The notes below the pieces were generated by a model. It had not been told where the DNA came from, did not search any database, and worked only from the letters and a program-made list of their open reading frames with translations. DNA of 64,000 nucleotides. It comes from Streptomyces sp. B21-105. Its GTDB lineage: Bacteria > Actinomycetota > Actinomycetes > Streptomycetales > Streptomycetaceae. The stretch covers positions 8,680,001-8,744,000 of the forward strand of contig NZ_JARUMJ010000001.1 of NCBI RefSeq assembly GCF_036898465.1, read 5' to 3'. Shown piece after piece: positions 62,294-64,000 of the stretch. The position numbers and the translations under genes are program-made. Every line of letters starts with the position of its first letter. Positions within the stretch are counted from its first letter, which is position 1.

Positions 62294-63796
62294 CTACTCC
62301 CCCGAGGGTGCGGGCAGGGTGACGCCGAGTGCCACGGGGGCGCCGAAGTTCGGCGTGCCGTCGGCGTTCCAGGTGAACTTCTGCGCTCTGGTGCTCCTGT
62401 TCATGTCGCAACCGCCGCTCGTCGAGTTGTTGGCGTGGTAGACGATCCAGTCCTCGGTGCCGTCCGGCGACTTGAAGAAGCCGTTGTGCCCGGGGGCGTA
62501 CACCCCGTTGGCGTTGGACCGCTGGAAGACCGGGTTCGGCGACTTGACCCACGAGGAGGAGTTGAGCGGGTCGCCGCCGTTGTAGGTGAGCATGCCCAGC
62601 TTGTAGTCGGGCGTGGAGCAGTGACTTGCCGAGTAGACGATGAACGTCTTCCCGCCCCGCTGGAGGACCTCTGCGCCCTCGTTGACCGCGCCGCCCACCG
62701 TCTCCCAGCTGTAGGTCGGCGTGGACAGCACGCGACGGGTGCCGCTCGCCGTCCAGGGGTTGGACAGCGGCCGGATGAACATCGGCTGCGAGCCGTTGTA
62801 GAAGGTGCCCAGCAGGTAGAGCTGCCCGCCCAGCTGGAGGATGCCCGGGTCCAGCTCCCAGGTGTTGTCCTGGGTCGGGTCGAGCAGGTCGGCCTTGAAA
62901 CTGTACGGGCCCATCGGGTCGAGGCCGGCGCTCTCCAGCACGTGGATCCGCTGGGTGCCCAGGTCGTACGGCTCCCGCCCGGCGGTGTAGTAGAAGTACC
63001 ACCGTTTCCCGTTCGGACCGTCGAGCAGATGGAACTCGGGCGCCCACATGGTGCCCGCGCCGTTGGGCCGGGTGAGGTTGAAGATCACCTGGTCGGAGGC
63101 GGAGGCGAGGCCGGCGAGGGTGCTCGCCTTGCGCATGGTGACCGTCGAGTTCCAGGTCGTGGTGGCGAGGTAGTAGTAACCGTTGTAGTACGTCAGCCAG
63201 GGGTCGGGCCCGTGCTGGGACAGCGGGTTGGTGAAGGTCTTCGTCCCCGTGCCGCCGCCGCCGGCGAAGGCGGGCAGCCGCCAGACCCTGCCGCCCGCCG
63301 TGCTGCAGGGCAGCTGCACCAGGTTGGTGTTCGAGGCGGACGAACCGCCGCTCGGCGCCACGCACTTGCCCGAGCTCACGGAGACCAGGTTGAAGGTCTT
63401 GTCGGTGCCGCTCACCGACACCGGCACGAGCCGCCACTGCTGGTTGGTCCCGCCGTGGCAGGGCCACTGGATGATCGCCGCGTTGTCCCCGGTGGACGCC
63501 CCGTAGACGTCGACGCACTGGCCGGACTGCCCGGTGACCGTGTAGGTGTCGGCGGTGCCGGAGACCAGGGTGTACCCGAAGTTCTGGTTGCCGGCGCCGG
63601 CGGAGCACGCGAAGGCACGCAGCTGGGCTCCCGCGGTCGTCGAACCGCCGGGCAGGTCCAGGCAGTTGCCGCCGTTCTGGTTGACCCCCGTCGAGGTGAA
63701 CGCGACGGCGGCGGAGGCGGTGGGCGGCGCCACCAGGAAGGCGACCGCCGCAAGGAGAGCCGCGACGAGCGCGGACAGGCATCTGGAACGGGTCAC
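62294..63796 (-). CDS. Secreted CBM13-GH43 exo-arabinanase/arabinofuranosidase
   Basis: 500 aa. Signal peptide (1-29), N-terminal CBM13/ricin module (30-165, with NCLDLPGGST, QCVDVYGAS and KCVAPSGGS QxW-type repeats), Gly linker, GH43 propeller with the general base in QHGPDPWLTYYNGYYY, and MWAPEFHLL. GH43_26-like enzymes of Streptomyces release arabinose from arabinan. GTG 63796 overlaps the stop of the upstream gene as GTGA, indicating translational coupling. Closely related modules to the metalloprotease downstream suggest module sharing. Confidence 0.88.
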   Translation of the reverse strand: MTRSRCLSALVAALLAAVAFLVAPPTASAAVAFTSTGVNQNGGNCLDLPGGSTTAGAQLRAFACSAGAGNQNFGYTLVSGTADTYTVTGQSGQCVDVYGASTGDNAAIIQWPCHGGTNQQWRLVPVSVSGTDKTFNLVSVSSGKCVAPSGGSSASNTNLVQLPCSTAGGRVWRLPAFAGGGGTGTKTFTNPLSQHGPDPWLTYYNGYYYLATTTWNSTVTMRKASTLAGLASASDQVIFNLTRPNGAGTMWAPEFHLLDGPNGKRWYFYYTAGREPYDLGTQRIHVLESAGLDPMGPYSFKADLLDPTQDNTWELDPGILQLGGQLYLLGTFYNGSQPMFIRPLSNPWTASGTRRVLSTPTYSWETVGGAVNEGAEVLQRGGKTFIVYSASHCSTPDYKLGMLTYNGGDPLNSSSWVKSPNPVFQRSNANGVYAPGHNGFFKSPDGTEDWIVYHANNSTSGGCDMNRSTRAQKFTWNADGTPNFGAPVALGVTLPAPSGE

Positions 63797-64000
63797 GGTC
63801 CGTACACCTTTGCTTCGAGGAGGCCGACGGAGCTGGAGCCGTTGCCGGTGAGCAGCACCCGCAGCCGGGTGGTGTTCACGCCGGTGAAGGAGACGGTGTT
63901 GTACTGGTTCTCGGCCAGCGGGTAGCCGCTCGCGCCGGGCACGTCGGCGTAGGCGCTGCCGTTCCAGTACTGGAGCTTCCAGGAGGCCGGCATGTCGATG
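63793..64000 (-). CDS. C-terminal end of a secreted glycosidase-like protein (partial)
   Basis: Only the last 68 or so residues are inside the window: WKLQYWNGSAYADVPGASGY, then YNTVSFTGVNTTRLRVLLTG and SSSVGLLEAKVYGP. This is a discoidin-like beta-sandwich tail found at the C-terminus of GH127 arabinofuranosidases and similar Streptomyces glycosidases. It runs off the right edge. Its stop overlaps the GH43 start, so it is the upstream member of the same operon. Confidence 0.65.
   Translation of the reverse strand, partial: IDMPASWKLQYWNGSAYADVPGASGYPLAENQYNTVSFTGVNTTRLRVLLTGNGSSSVGLLEAKVYGP

Overview
The window is high-GC actinobacterial chromosome, almost certainly Streptomyces or a close relative. 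The signs are about 70% or higher GC, many GTG/TTG starts, ATGA stop-start overlaps, XRE(DUF5753)-DUF397 pairs, PF04672-type methyltransferases, RsbU-like phosphatases, sugar ABC importers without their own ATPase, and secreted glycosidases with ricin-type modules. I saw no rRNA, tRNA, CRISPR array, integrase or transposase. Identifications come from reading motifs; no database search was run.

Layout. 1-502: 5' part of an XRE/P-loop regulator (minus strand). 746-8271: four-component operon of SWIM protein, vWA protein, MoxR-like AAA+ ATPase and DUF5682 protein, with component types like E. coli yehQ-P-L-M, joined by 4-nt overlaps and preceded by a sequence matching the DNA-damage (RecA-NDp/PafBC) promoter consensus. 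A convergent, frameshifted repeat protein follows (8264-9833). 9978-15155: very large secreted protein with two GH43 domains. 15856-19230: pyruvate carboxylase. 19382-21600: acetyltransferase, orphan FAD-binding protein and a protein remnant. 21703-30712: type II arabinogalactan locus (GH30 galactanase, GH42 galactosidase, sugar-binding lipoprotein, two permeases, divergent LacI regulator with palindromic operators). 30894-33711: acyltransferase, 58-aa membrane protein, phosphoglucomutase. 34140-37633: PP2C phosphatase, MASE1 membrane protein and a WGR/beta-propeller protein with a second damage-type promoter. 37732-42587: two PF04672 methyltransferases around an APH-fold kinase, then DUF397/XRE regulators and an RsbW-like ATPase. 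42689-44845: accessory NAD-dependent DNA ligase with a third, weaker damage-type promoter. 45021-50285: cobalt/cobalamin locus with two cobalamin riboswitches on opposite strands. 50632-60116: membrane Ser/Thr kinase, VOC protein, FadR and IclR regulators, a monooxygenase and two more SpoIIE-type phosphatases. 60174-64000: second secreted polysaccharide locus (Cip1-like protein, CBM13 metalloprotease, CBM13-GH43 arabinanase, partial gene).

Three themes tie the region together. First, the SWIM operon, WGR protein and second ligase share a TTGTCAGTG-N8-TANNNT-like promoter, which suggests a DNA-damage regulon that includes the uncharacterised vWA/MoxR/DUF5682 system. Second, arabinogalactan and arabinan breakdown is served by the secreted GH43, GH30, GH42 and CBM13 enzymes plus one LacI-controlled importer. 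Third, partner-switch phosphatases, an anti-sigma-like ATPase and a kinase recur.

Five single-base frame breaks in G/C-rich sequence disrupt four otherwise intact genes (near 6880, 8938, 9103, 53794 and 60240). They may be sequencing errors, so those products should be checked before being called pseudogenes.
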